A DNA stretch of 64,000 nt from Mariniradius saccharolyticus AK6 (lineage in GTDB: Bacteria > Bacteroidota > Bacteroidia > Cytophagales > Cyclobacteriaceae): positions 1 to 64,000 of the forward strand of contig NZ_AMZY02000006.1 of assembly GCF_000330725.2 (NCBI RefSeq). The letters run 5' to 3'. Positions 42,611-51,208 of the stretch are shown piece after piece. Each line of letters begins with the position of its first letter. Positions within the stretch are counted from its first letter, which is position 1. The notes below the pieces were generated by a model, which was not told the DNA's origin, made no database searches, and saw only the letters and a program-made list of their open reading frames with translations. The position numbers and the translations under genes are program-made.

Positions 42611-43039
42611 ATGCATCATATTGAAAGCATGATCCGGATCTATGCCCCCTGTGAAAAGGTCTGGCAGGTCCTGACTGATTTTGAATCCTATCCAAACTGG
42701 AATCCATTTATCAAGTCGATCTCAGGAGAACTGAAACTAGGCCGGAAACTTCAGGTCAAAATTTTGCCGCCAAACGAAAAAGAGATGTCATTTTCGCCGA
42801 CAATAATTCGGACTTTGGCAGGCAGGGAAATTCGGTGGTCTGGCAAATTTCTTATCAAAGGGCTCTTTGACGGGGAACATTACTTTGAACTGGAACAAAT
42901 TGATGAGCACACCACGCTCTTTGTCCAGGGGGAATACTTCTCTGGGCTTTTGGTCGGCCTGATGTCCGGCATATTGGAAAAAACCAAAATGGGCTTTCAA
43001 CACATGAATCGGGCGCTGAAGAAAACATGTGAATCCTAG
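42611..43039 (+). CDS. SRPBCC-family (polyketide cyclase/START-like) protein
   Basis: 142 aa with the helix-grip pattern: an initial strand MIRIYAPCEKVWQVLTDFESYPNWNPFI, then antiparallel strands and a long C-terminal helix (FQHMNRALKKTC). These proteins bind hydrophobic ligands in a cavity. No clear catalytic residues. Next to two acetyltransferase genes with short gaps, which may form a small unit. Confidence 0.85.
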   Translation: MHHIESMIRIYAPCEKVWQVLTDFESYPNWNPFIKSISGELKLGRKLQVKILPPNEKEMSFSPTIIRTLAGREIRWSGKFLIKGLFDGEHYFELEQIDEHTTLFVQGEYFSGLLVGLMSGILEKTKMGFQHMNRALKKTCES

Positions 43040-43077
43040 GCAAAATGCAATCGAACAAAAAAACAAACTTTAGGAAA

Positions 43078-43575
43078 ATGAAAACAATGATAGAGCCAAT
43101 GAATCCGAATCATTGGAAGGAGGTGGCAGCCATCTACCTTGAAGGCATCCAAACCGGCAATGCCACTTTCCAGCAACAAGTCCCCACTTGGCAAGACTGG
43201 GATAGGGATCACCTCAGAAAAGGCAGATTCGTTTACCTTGTTGAAGAAAAAGTAACCGGTTGGGCGGCATTGTCCCCCGTATCGGGTAGATGCGTATATG
43301 CCGGTGTGGCGGAAGTCAGCGTCTACGTGGCGGAAAATTTCCGCGGAAAGAAGATTGGACTTCAACTATTGGAACACCTGGTACGAGAAAGCGAAAAAGA
43401 AAATTTCTGGACATTGCAGGCGGGCATTTTTCCCGAAAACATAGGAAGTATAAAAATCCACGAGAAACTCGGATTTAGGATCGTCGGATTGAGGGAAAAA
43501 ATCGGAAAAATGGAAGGTAAATGGCGTGATACACTGCTGCTGGAAAGGCGTAGCAAGGTAGCCGGGATCGAATAG
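43078..43575 (+). CDS. GNAT acetyltransferase, phosphinothricin/methionine-sulfone type
   Basis: About 165 aa. The acetyl-CoA loop (VYVAENFRGKKIGLQLLEHLV) and the closing LGFRIVGLREKIGKMEGKWRDTLLLER resemble Pat/MddA enzymes that N-acetylate glutamate-analogue inhibitors or methionine sulfone. The N-terminal IEPMNPNHWKEVAAIYLEGI is typical. Start among ATG 43045, 43078 and 43087 is uncertain; I chose 43078, preceded by TAGGAAA. Confidence 0.87.
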   Translation: MKTMIEPMNPNHWKEVAAIYLEGIQTGNATFQQQVPTWQDWDRDHLRKGRFVYLVEEKVTGWAALSPVSGRCVYAGVAEVSVYVAENFRGKKIGLQLLEHLVRESEKENFWTLQAGIFPENIGSIKIHEKLGFRIVGLREKIGKMEGKWRDTLLLERRSKVAGIE

Positions 43576-43651
43576 GTTGTATTTCGAAGACAAAACGAAA
43601 CCGTGGCAAAAACAACTTGGCCAGCCAAATTATGACTTGAACTACCATCAA

Positions 43652-43682
43652 CACCAAAAGCTCCTTTCAGGGGCTTTTTGGG
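43652..43682 (+). terminator. Terminator between the two GNAT genes
   Basis: AAAAGCTCC/GGGGCTTTTT hairpin (one G-T pair) with a short loop and a T5 run. Confidence 0.65.
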
Positions 43683-43702
43683 TTTACAAACCTTGCTCAA
43701 CC

Positions 43703-44221
43703 ATGAAGATTGAACTTGATCCTGACTTTTGTCTACACCCACTCCAGCCTTCATACGCAAAATCCCTGTTTGGAATTTTGACAGGTCACCGGAGCCACTT
43801 CTCCCGCTGGCTGCCCTTTGTAAATGACCTCTTTAGTATCGAACAAACAGAAAAATACATCCGTGAATCCCAGCTTCTCTGGGCAGCGAAAAGGGACTTT
43901 TCTTTCGCTATCCTCAAAAACAATCGAGCAAGAGGGCTGATCTCAGCCAAGGACCTCAACTGGCTTGAAAAAAGCACCGAATTGGGCTATTGGCTGGATC
44001 CGACCCTCCAAAACAAGGGAATCATGACCAATGCCCTCAATTGTCTGATCGAATTCTTGATACGGGAACATGGTTTTCGAACCTTTTGGATCAAATGTGC
44101 CCAAAGCAACCTCAGTAGCCAAAGGGTGGCCATCAAGGCCGGATTTGCGCTGATGGGAGTCGAGAGCAGAGAGGGTCGGGAAAACGCGGAGATTTTCCAC
44201 ATCTATTGTCGCGAAGCGTAG
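43703..44221 (+). CDS. GNAT acetyltransferase, RimJ/RimL type
   Basis: 172 aa with the RimL pattern: SHFSRWLPFV, then LGYWLDPTLQNKGIMTNALNCLIEFL as the acetyl-CoA loop, and a C-terminal SQRVAIKAGFALMGVES. Family members acetylate protein N-termini or small amines; the substrate here is unknown. ATG 43703 fits the family start. Its own promoter is not obvious. Confidence 0.87.
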   Translation: MKIELDPDFCLHPLQPSYAKSLFGILTGHRSHFSRWLPFVNDLFSIEQTEKYIRESQLLWAAKRDFSFAILKNNRARGLISAKDLNWLEKSTELGYWLDPTLQNKGIMTNALNCLIEFLIREHGFRTFWIKCAQSNLSSQRVAIKAGFALMGVESREGRENAEIFHIYCREA

Positions 44222-44304
44222 CTTTCCCTTAGGTTGAATCGAGCGCCCACCTCGAAACTCGGCCTCCGATGGTAATATGTTTCCTTTATATGGTGTCAAA
44301 AACT

Positions 44305-44336
44305 CCCATGAGGATCATATCCTCATGGGATTTTCG
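44305..44336 (+). terminator. Terminator after the RimL-like gene
   Basis: Perfect 12-bp stem TCCCATGAGGAT/ATCCTCATGGGA with a 3-nt loop, followed by TTTT. Confidence 0.8.
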
Positions 44337-44380
44337 TGAAACCTGAAAACCGGATAATTTACCAACCCAGCTTCCTGAAA

Positions 44381-44412
44381 TAAAAAATTCCCCCCTGAAG
44401 CAGGAGGGAATT
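44381..44412 (-). terminator. Terminator of the serine-hydrolase gene
   Basis: AATTCCC..CCTG/CAGG..GGGAATT stem with one mismatch and a 3-nt loop, followed on the minus strand by a T-rich end. Confidence 0.65.
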
Positions 44413-44437
44413 AGTCACCATGTATACCAACTTTAAC

Positions 44438-46126
44438 TTATGTCCTCTTTCTGAAGTACAGGTTCCTCAGCCTTCCCACATCCTTAATATGGAATCCCGT
44501 TGCCCTCCCTTTGCTGTTGACTTCCCATTTAATCACGCCCAATTCCCGGGTCCTGAAGGTAGTGCCCTCTATGGCTATCAGCTCAACTTCACGAAATCCC
44601 GCATACTTCAGCAATGTTTCTGGAAGGATCAGAAATGGTTTCCCGTCCCGCTCTTTGACCTCATAGGCCACATCCAAACCACGGCCCTCATAGATTCCCA
44701 AAAGTTGGGTCTTTGAGGGGCTCTGGACTTTTTGCCGTTTTGGGTTCAGCATTTCGGCGGGGTCTGATTTCTTTCCTTGGATAAATTGCAGGGTTTGGAC
44801 ACCATTCTTACCGGTAAAGACGACTTGTCCGTCAAATTCCCTAAAAAAGAACTCAGCTTCCGATTTTGGGACTAGCTGAAAGGGCGGAGCATCCGGCAGA
44901 TAAATGAACAGCCCTTTTTCTTCCCACTTGATTTCAAACTGGACCCCATCCCAAAAGCGGTATTCCCCGGCATATTTTTGAGTGACTTCACTTGTCAGTT
45001 CGATTTCGACTTGTACTTCTTTCTCCGAATGCCGTGCGAAATCAGCCGTGAGGTATTTGGCAATCGCAAGGGCGATGGCACCGGGACTTCTGGGTAAATT
45101 ATCAGAATTGGCAAGCACACTGATTCCCAATTCTAACTCAGGCAGGTAGATGACATAGGAGGCGTAACCTGGCACACCTCCTCCATGGGCGAAGGCCTGC
45201 ATTGAATTGATCTCCCTTTTTTCAAGTCCATAGCTGTAGTCGATGGCTTTCCCGCTAGGCAAAGCATAGGAAGCACCAAACATCGGATGTATAAAATGTC
45301 CTTCCACCTGATTGGAATGCAATAGATACTGCATCCAACGCATGAGGGAAGGAAGATTGAGGTAGATATTGGATTCTCCTGTGATCGTGGTTTGCTCGGG
45401 ATATCTCTGTTCAAATCCTTCCTGAATCTGATGATATGGAATGGCTCGACCAGGAACTGATTTGCCTAGCCTATCCAGGACAATCCCCTGAATACCCATG
45501 GAGGGAAAAAGGGACCTTTCGAAGAAATCAGCATAGGAAAGCCCGCTTTGCACTTCGATCAATTGACCCAGAAAGAAAAATCCAGAATTGGAATAAAGAA
45601 AATCAGCACCTGGACTGAAGTTTAGACTTCTATACCTCCTATGCAGTCTAAGCTCGTCCATTTTTCCCCACTCAGACTCAAGGCTTCTGCCCGCAAAAAC
45701 CCGCAGGTTATCCGAAGAGGGAATACCTGAGGTATGGTGCAGCAATTGCATCGGCGTAATCTGTTTGGAATAGGGGAAACCGCTGAGGTATGAACTGACG
45801 GGCGCGTTGAGGTTGATTTTTTGCCTTTCCTGAAGGTACAAAATCCCAAAGGCCGTAAAATGCTTGGACACGGAAGCAAGGTTGAATAGGGTGTTGGATG
45901 AGATGGGCGTCCGATTCCCAAGATCCGCAAGACCCTGGTAATGTTCGAGTACGATCTCGTTTCCAATCGTGATTCCCAGCGCAAATCCGGGTTCGTCATT
46001 TCCCGGCTTTTTGCCAATCAAAGAGTCGAGGATGCCGGCATGGATGGGCGGTAGTTTTTTGTTGCTTTGAGCCCAAACCAGTTGGACAAAAAGGATAGCA
46101 AGGAAGAGCAAAACGGACTTTTTCAT
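44438..46126 (-). CDS. Class C beta-lactamase-fold serine hydrolase
   Basis: 562 aa with a signal peptide (VWAQ-SNKK). Catalytic motifs are SVSK at 85-88, YSN at 178-180 and HGGG near residue 315. A C-terminal beta-sandwich of about 200 aa follows the hydrolase domain, as in DD-peptidase/esterase relatives (EstB, D-aminopeptidase-like). Periplasmic; may act on peptidoglycan peptides or esters, and its substrate cannot be read. It lies 13 nt behind the CPBP gene and is probably cotranscribed. Confidence 0.88.
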   Translation of the reverse strand: MKKSVLLFLAILFVQLVWAQSNKKLPPIHAGILDSLIGKKPGNDEPGFALGITIGNEIVLEHYQGLADLGNRTPISSNTLFNLASVSKHFTAFGILYLQERQKINLNAPVSSYLSGFPYSKQITPMQLLHHTSGIPSSDNLRVFAGRSLESEWGKMDELRLHRRYRSLNFSPGADFLYSNSGFFFLGQLIEVQSGLSYADFFERSLFPSMGIQGIVLDRLGKSVPGRAIPYHQIQEGFEQRYPEQTTITGESNIYLNLPSLMRWMQYLLHSNQVEGHFIHPMFGASYALPSGKAIDYSYGLEKREINSMQAFAHGGGVPGYASYVIYLPELELGISVLANSDNLPRSPGAIALAIAKYLTADFARHSEKEVQVEIELTSEVTQKYAGEYRFWDGVQFEIKWEEKGLFIYLPDAPPFQLVPKSEAEFFFREFDGQVVFTGKNGVQTLQFIQGKKSDPAEMLNPKRQKVQSPSKTQLLGIYEGRGLDVAYEVKERDGKPFLILPETLLKYAGFREVELIAIEGTTFRTRELGVIKWEVNSKGRATGFHIKDVGRLRNLYFRKRT

Positions 46127-46139
46127 GTTATGGGTTGGT

Positions 46140-46889
46140 TTAGAAGATGAAGTATGTAATCAGGTGGAAACCCATGTGGGTCAGGATCGCGAGGATCAGT
46201 CCGAACCTCCAAAAGGCAAAGCCAAAGCAGAGTCCGGCCCAGAAGTTGCCCCCAAGGATATAGACCAGTGTCCAGATGCTCGGAGAGAACACTTCATTGA
46301 AAAGCGCTGGCAGATGGCCCGTAGCAAAGAGCATCGCAGTCAGGATATTGGCAATCCAAAACTGGATATGGGAGTTGGGTCGGTTGAATTCCTTTAGGAT
46401 CCAAAGGAGCATTGTCATGAGGCCATAGCGCATGAGGATTTCTTCGGTAATCCCACCGTAAAGCACCCGGGTCCAAACAGGCAATCCGGGTCCTTTGATC
46501 ACCTCTTTGAAGGCGGGATCGAATCCCCAGCAAGTTCCCAAATAGATTACCATCACGCCGAGCGAGGAGATTGCCGTCAACACCAAAAGTGGATGCAGCA
46601 GGTCCTGAAAGACCGACAGCATAGGCTTGTCTTTTTTCGCATCAAGTATCGGCAGCCTGATACCCGCCGAGTCCTTCAGCAGCGTGCCGATCGTGATGCT
46701 GATGATCAATAAAAGCGTGGGATTGACCAAAGTGGCCCAACGGACGGTGCTGGGATCCATTTTTAACCCAGGGGGAAGCGTCGGTGGAGAAACCCAAAGT
46801 AGGGAAGCTATGCCCACTACACCCAAGCCAAACAGGCTGATCGCAATTCGGAGATTTTTTGACTTTCGCATGGAAAATAAATTCTCCAC
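46140..46889 (-). CDS. CPBP-family intramembrane metalloprotease
   Basis: 249 aa, about seven to eight membrane helices. CPBP (Abi/Rce1-like) motifs: EEILMRYGLM (EExxxR), FATGHLPALF (FxxxH) and a later helix. Rce1-type proteases cut prenylated or peptide substrates; bacterial members may process peptides or confer immunity. ATG 46889 is used; ATG 46871 (MRKSKN) is also possible. The GGGTAGGATTAAT motif lies about 50 nt upstream. Confidence 0.88.
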   Translation of the reverse strand: MENLFSMRKSKNLRIAISLFGLGVVGIASLLWVSPPTLPPGLKMDPSTVRWATLVNPTLLLIISITIGTLLKDSAGIRLPILDAKKDKPMLSVFQDLLHPLLVLTAISSLGVMVIYLGTCWGFDPAFKEVIKGPGLPVWTRVLYGGITEEILMRYGLMTMLLWILKEFNRPNSHIQFWIANILTAMLFATGHLPALFNEVFSPSIWTLVYILGGNFWAGLCFGFAFWRFGLILAILTHMGFHLITYFIF

Positions 46890-46940
46890 GAAGCTACCTT
46901 TACCGCAAGGCCTGGTCTAATTTATCCCGACGGGCACCCG

Positions 46941-46961
46941 ATTAATCCTACCCAACCCGAA
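46941..46961 (-). promoter_or_regulatory. Shared motif upstream of the CPBP gene
   Basis: On the minus strand the site reads TTTCGGGTTGGGTAGGATTA then AT. The core GGGTAGGATTAAT is identical to the plus-strand site at 50381-50393 ahead of the LytTR regulator, in the same orientation relative to the gene. Confidence 0.5.
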
Positions 46962-46986
46962 AAAAACGGCGACGAACCCAAACCCG

Positions 46987-49320
46987 CTATTCCCCAATCA
47001 GGGGGATGCGGGCTACAAAAAAATCGCCTTCCGTTCCAAATTTGGGCGTGTCCGCCGATAGGATCAGGTATCTATTTCGGATGTTCTTCAATCCCAAGCC
47101 TGTAGAAGGGGCCTGATTGATCCGGACCTGCAGGGAATTTTTGACAACGAGGTAATGGTCTTCGATTCCGATAAAGATTTTCAAAGGTTCATCTTTCGAA
47201 ATCCTGTTGTGCTTGACGGCATTTTCGATCAAAAGCTGCATCGTAAGCGGTGCGATCTGCATCGAGTAGAAGCGCTCAGGAATATCGACCGCGAGTTGGA
47301 TCTTGTCTTCAAAGCGGATCTTGAGCAGGAAAATAAACGAGTTGACAAAATCCAGTTCCACTTTCAAGGGTACCAGGGTATTGTCCTTTTGCTCAAGCAG
47401 GTAGCGATAGGACTTGGCCAACTGATCGATAAACTTTTCAGACAAATCCGCATCCACATGGACCAAGGAGCTCAACACGTTCAGACTATTGAAAAGAAAG
47501 TGCGGATTAACCTGGTTTTTCAGTGATTCAAATTGGGCCAAGGCCATGCCTTTTTCCAATTCTTCCCGCTGTGAAAGAATCCGATCCGTGATGTCCCGAT
47601 TACTCCAGATTCGTCCCACAAGCTTACCATCCTGAATCTGTGGCGCCGAGTAAACTTCAAGTACCTTGCCGTTGTGAAGATTGAGGGTCATGGTGAAAAC
47701 AGCCTCGCGGTTTTCCTTGAGAATCCCAAACCCCCGTTCGAATTCTTCCTTATTGGTGACTTTGGGTTGGACCAGCCTGCTGATCTCTTCCACACCCAAT
47801 CCGACTGGATTTTGCTCGAGATCCCAAAGTGAAAGAAATATCTGGTTGGCATAGACCACCATGTTCTCGAGATTGGCTAGGAGAAACCCTTCCGCAGAGG
47901 AATCGATTATGGCTTGGTTAAACGAAAGGGAAGCCCGTGTCGATGCCTCGGCCTCCGATCTGGCGAGTGAAGACGTGAGTATCTCGCTGCAAAGCTTGAG
48001 GAACCTGATGTCGTCTTCTGACCAGTTCTTGGGTTCAAATAGGGCATCATAACCTATCATTCCGACTAGTTCGCCATTGATCCGAAGCGGGAGAAGCAAG
48101 ATGCCGACTGTCCCGTCCGCTTCAAAGGCTTGGCGGCATTGCTCGGCCTCGGGGGGCATTTCGTCCAGGGTTTTGAAATTGAGGATTTTGTTGGCCCGCA
48201 GCTGTCCAAAGGTCCACTCCATCGCATCGATCGGGATTCCCTTTTGGTAGTAGATAGATGGAATTTGATCCCCTTTCTCGCTTCGCCATTCGTGGAGACA
48301 GTTCCAGTAGTTTTTCTCCCGATTCAGCTGGTACACATAGACCCTGTCCACGGCAGAAAACTTCCCCATATTTTCCAACATTTTCTCCAGGGCTGACTGG
48401 AAATCCATCCTCAAAAACGAACCTGAGATGGAGCTGGTCAGTTCATAAAGTTCCTTCTGCCTCCGGATCAACAGCTCTGTTTCGTGCCTGCCGGTGATGT
48501 CCCGATAGGTGACAATCAGCCCCTCGATCATGGGGATTTTTCTTCCGTCAGAGATTTTGACTTCGAACATTTTGACGGATCCGGCCTTCGTTTTGACGCG
48601 GAATTGGTCAAAATGGACTTGATTGGCCCCTCCCTCCAAAAACGATCCAAACCGGCTTTTTACCCCTGCTTTATCCTCCTCCAATATCCAGTAAAACGGG
48701 GGAAACTCCGTCAACTCCGAAATGGCATATCCCATCTGCGTCGTAGCCGAGGGACTTGAATACTTGATCCTTCCATCTGTGTCCCAGACCTGAACGATGT
48801 CCTCGACGTTTTCGATCAGCTGCTCAAAGTAGTTTCCCAGTCGTGTAACCGTATCCTTTACTTCCTTTTCCCGAAGGGCTTCCAAAAAATGGATGATATT
48901 GAAGCCAGTGAACAATACCGAAAACAGCAAAAAGGATATCAGCGTGTTGATAAAGATCGCATTGTTTCCTGGGAAGGGTGATTGGTACAGCAGTTGGAAA
49001 AAATAGGAAGAAACCATCACCACCAAGAAACTGCATATCGATCCCAGTCCGGCAGAAAGCAGCACGCGCTTGAGGGGTTTTTCGAGCCAATTGAAAAAGC
49101 GCTCACCGACTTGGGTCACCCAAACCGCCGACTTCCAAATCAGGAGCACGATAATGACGTTTGCGAGGAAATTCTGGAAAAGCTCCAAGGCATTGAATTG
49201 GGCGAAAAAATACTGGTTGACCAGAATCAGAAAGCCAAAACCAACCGCGACGGCGATTTGGAGCTTCCATGAATACATGGTGGTCTTGGAGCGACTTGAT
49301 TGGAGCGTGAACAGCGACAT
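46987..49320 (-). CDS. LytS/YehU-type sensor histidine kinase with PAS-GAF-PAS
   Basis: 777 aa: four N-terminal membrane helices (residues 17-150), a PAS domain (about 165-280), a GAF domain (300-450), a second PAS (460-575) and a His_kinase/HATPase pair. Phospho-acceptor H607 is in NQVNPHFLFNSLN, and the N-box lies in MQLLIENAVKHN. This class phosphorylates LytTR-type response regulators; one is encoded divergently 1.1 kb away (50432). The stimulus may be a small molecule or redox state sensed by PAS/GAF. Confidence 0.92.
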   Translation of the reverse strand: MSLFTLQSSRSKTTMYSWKLQIAVAVGFGFLILVNQYFFAQFNALELFQNFLANVIIVLLIWKSAVWVTQVGERFFNWLEKPLKRVLLSAGLGSICSFLVVMVSSYFFQLLYQSPFPGNNAIFINTLISFLLFSVLFTGFNIIHFLEALREKEVKDTVTRLGNYFEQLIENVEDIVQVWDTDGRIKYSSPSATTQMGYAISELTEFPPFYWILEEDKAGVKSRFGSFLEGGANQVHFDQFRVKTKAGSVKMFEVKISDGRKIPMIEGLIVTYRDITGRHETELLIRRQKELYELTSSISGSFLRMDFQSALEKMLENMGKFSAVDRVYVYQLNREKNYWNCLHEWRSEKGDQIPSIYYQKGIPIDAMEWTFGQLRANKILNFKTLDEMPPEAEQCRQAFEADGTVGILLLPLRINGELVGMIGYDALFEPKNWSEDDIRFLKLCSEILTSSLARSEAEASTRASLSFNQAIIDSSAEGFLLANLENMVVYANQIFLSLWDLEQNPVGLGVEEISRLVQPKVTNKEEFERGFGILKENREAVFTMTLNLHNGKVLEVYSAPQIQDGKLVGRIWSNRDITDRILSQREELEKGMALAQFESLKNQVNPHFLFNSLNVLSSLVHVDADLSEKFIDQLAKSYRYLLEQKDNTLVPLKVELDFVNSFIFLLKIRFEDKIQLAVDIPERFYSMQIAPLTMQLLIENAVKHNRISKDEPLKIFIGIEDHYLVVKNSLQVRINQAPSTGLGLKNIRNRYLILSADTPKFGTEGDFFVARIPLIGE

Positions 49321-49424
49321 GGACTGAATTTCTGACTTAATCTCGGGAAGTTATTGATATTTGGAATTGAAAAAAACCCAAGCCCGAATGGGGATGGGTT
49401 TCACCTGTGGCAGTGTTGGCGTAG

Positions 49425-50261
49425 TCAATTCATAATCCGGGCTTTGATTTCAGCAATCACCAGATTGGGTTGGTCGAGGTGTACGTAGTGGGAACTTTGT
49501 AGTTGAATGTGTTTGGAATTGGGGACCGATTGTACAAATTGGCCATGCAGGAGACTTTTGAGCTGCATGTCCTCGGGCGTTTCTTCGGGACTTGGCTTGA
49601 GGGCAGTGATTACCGTCACCGGAATTGGGGGAAGCTTGGATGCCTTTACCTGCTCGGCGGTTTTGAGGGAGGATATAAACTCCCGCTTGCTGCCCTTTTC
49701 CAATCCCATCTCTTCCGCAATCTGCGCCAAAAGCTGCTCCGGCGTCATTCCTCCCAAGTCCGCCTCCTTCAGGGCTAGGATTTTATCCTCCAAAGTATAG
49801 TCAAGCAGCACCATACCAGATACCAAGTGGGGATACTTTCCTGCAAAAATCCGTGCATAGAGCCCTCCGACGGAATGGCCTACCAAAAGATAGGGCGGGG
49901 CCAATTCACTCTTTTCCAGAAGTTGCTTTAATTCGAGCGCGACATCGAACCCTGTGGAAGCATGCCCGGCTGGGGTGGATTGTCCGACACCGGCCCGGTC
50001 GTAGGAAAGCGTCTGATACCGCTTTGCCAATTCACTTTGAATCTCGCTCCAGGTGGTGAGTCCGTCACCAAGGCCGGAAATGAATACAATGGATGGACCG
50101 GATTTTCCCTGGGTCTTGGTGTAAAGCCGATACCCCTCAAGGTCAACCCATGAGATTTTGGATTTGGGCACAAATGGATCGTTATCAATCCTCAGCGTGC
50201 ATGAAGCAAGTGCCAACATCAGCATGGCGGTGGCGAACAACAAAAGCGGTCTGTAGCTCAT
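49425..50261 (-). CDS. Alpha/beta-hydrolase lipoprotein
   Basis: 278-aa lipoprotein (lipobox LASC, C21). Nucleophile elbow GHSVGG, oxyanion-side FISGLGDG and a late His in SSHYVHLDQP give a credible triad. Probably an esterase or peptidase anchored in the envelope. ATG 50261 (MSYRPLLL) starts the signal; the longer frame begins within the regulatory region. Located between kinase and response regulator, divergent from the latter. Confidence 0.87.
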   Translation of the reverse strand: MSYRPLLLFATAMLMLALASCTLRIDNDPFVPKSKISWVDLEGYRLYTKTQGKSGPSIVFISGLGDGLTTWSEIQSELAKRYQTLSYDRAGVGQSTPAGHASTGFDVALELKQLLEKSELAPPYLLVGHSVGGLYARIFAGKYPHLVSGMVLLDYTLEDKILALKEADLGGMTPEQLLAQIAEEMGLEKGSKREFISSLKTAEQVKASKLPPIPVTVITALKPSPEETPEDMQLKSLLHGQFVQSVPNSKHIQLQSSHYVHLDQPNLVIAEIKARIMN

Positions 50262-50340
50262 CGTGGTTTGGTTTAGAAGTATGGGCCAAAATTGGGTCAG
50301 CCTTACCTGCCCAAAAAGTAAAAGACGACGAGTGCCCAAT

Positions 50341-50393
50341 TTTCCCTACCGAACCCGGAATAAGTAGCACTAAGCTTTGCGGGTAGGATTAAT
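50341..50393. promoter_or_regulatory. Inverted sites between the hydrolase and LytTR genes
   Basis: GGGTAGGATTAAT (50381-50393, plus strand) faces a minus-strand relative, CGGTAGGG, within CCTACCGAACCCGGAA at 50345-50360. The latter matches 46948-46961 (CCTACCCAACCCGAAA) at 14 of 16 bases. The pair forms an inverted repeat spanning both divergent promoters, as expected for an autoregulated LytTR target. Confidence 0.5.
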
Positions 50394-50431
50394 TTTGGGA
50401 ATCCATTATTTTGTGGTTCAATTGTTTTGGT

Positions 50432-51196
50432 ATGAACGTAGTAATTGTTGAAGATGAGCGTCTTGCCGTCGATCGTGTGAAAGGATTTTTGGAGAAATAC
50501 GATGCCCAAATAGAGGTCCTTGCAGATATTCCCTCTGTCAAGAAAGCAGTGGAATGGTTTTCTTCCCATCCTTTTCCGGACCTGATTCTGCTGGACATCC
50601 ACCTGGAGGACGGGCAGAGTTTTGGGATCTTTGACCAGATTTCGGTCGACTGCCCGGTGATTTTCATTACGGCATTTGACGAATACCTGATCAAGGCCTT
50701 TAAGCTCAACAGTGTGGATTACCTACTCAAGCCTGTCAACTTTCAGGAGCTCAGCCAGGCCCTGGATAAGTTTAAAAAATACCATGCCCCCAAGAAATCC
50801 TTCTCTCTGGCAGATATCCAACAAATCCTCCATCCCCTCATCGAGTCCAAGCAAAGCTACAAAGAGCGCTTTTTGGTAAGTTCGGGGAGCAAGATCCTGA
50901 CCGTGCCCGTCGAGGAAGTGGCTTACTTTTATTCTGAGGAAAAAATCAGCTTCCTGGTCAACCGACAAGGACAACGTTTCCCTTTGGATCTATCACTGGA
51001 CAGGTTGCAGGAGGTATTGGATCCATCCAAGTTTTTCCGGATCAACAGGAAATTTATCGCCAGCCTCGAGAGTATTTCCCAAATCCATAAATACTCCCCT
51101 ACCCGTTTGAAGCTCGGTCTTTTGCCCGATCCCAAACAGGAGGTATTTGTCAGCATCGAGCGCTATTCCCAGTTTAAGGATTGGTTGGATCGGTAA
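50432..51196 (+). CDS. LytTR-family response regulator
   Basis: 254 aa: receiver domain with the acidic pocket (VEDE), phospho-acceptor D55 in LLDIHL and Lys in YLLKPVN, then a LytTR DNA-binding domain (about 150-250; VEEVAYFYSEEKISFLVN, FFRINRKFIASLESI). Cognate kinase is most likely the LytS-type protein at 46987-49320. ATG 50432 begins the receiver (MNVVIVEDE). The AraC-type gene follows after 12 nt. Confidence 0.93.
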   Translation: MNVVIVEDERLAVDRVKGFLEKYDAQIEVLADIPSVKKAVEWFSSHPFPDLILLDIHLEDGQSFGIFDQISVDCPVIFITAFDEYLIKAFKLNSVDYLLKPVNFQELSQALDKFKKYHAPKKSFSLADIQQILHPLIESKQSYKERFLVSSGSKILTVPVEEVAYFYSEEKISFLVNRQGQRFPLDLSLDRLQEVLDPSKFFRINRKFIASLESISQIHKYSPTRLKLGLLPDPKQEVFVSIERYSQFKDWLDR

Positions 51197-51208
51197 AATA
51201 AAGAATGG

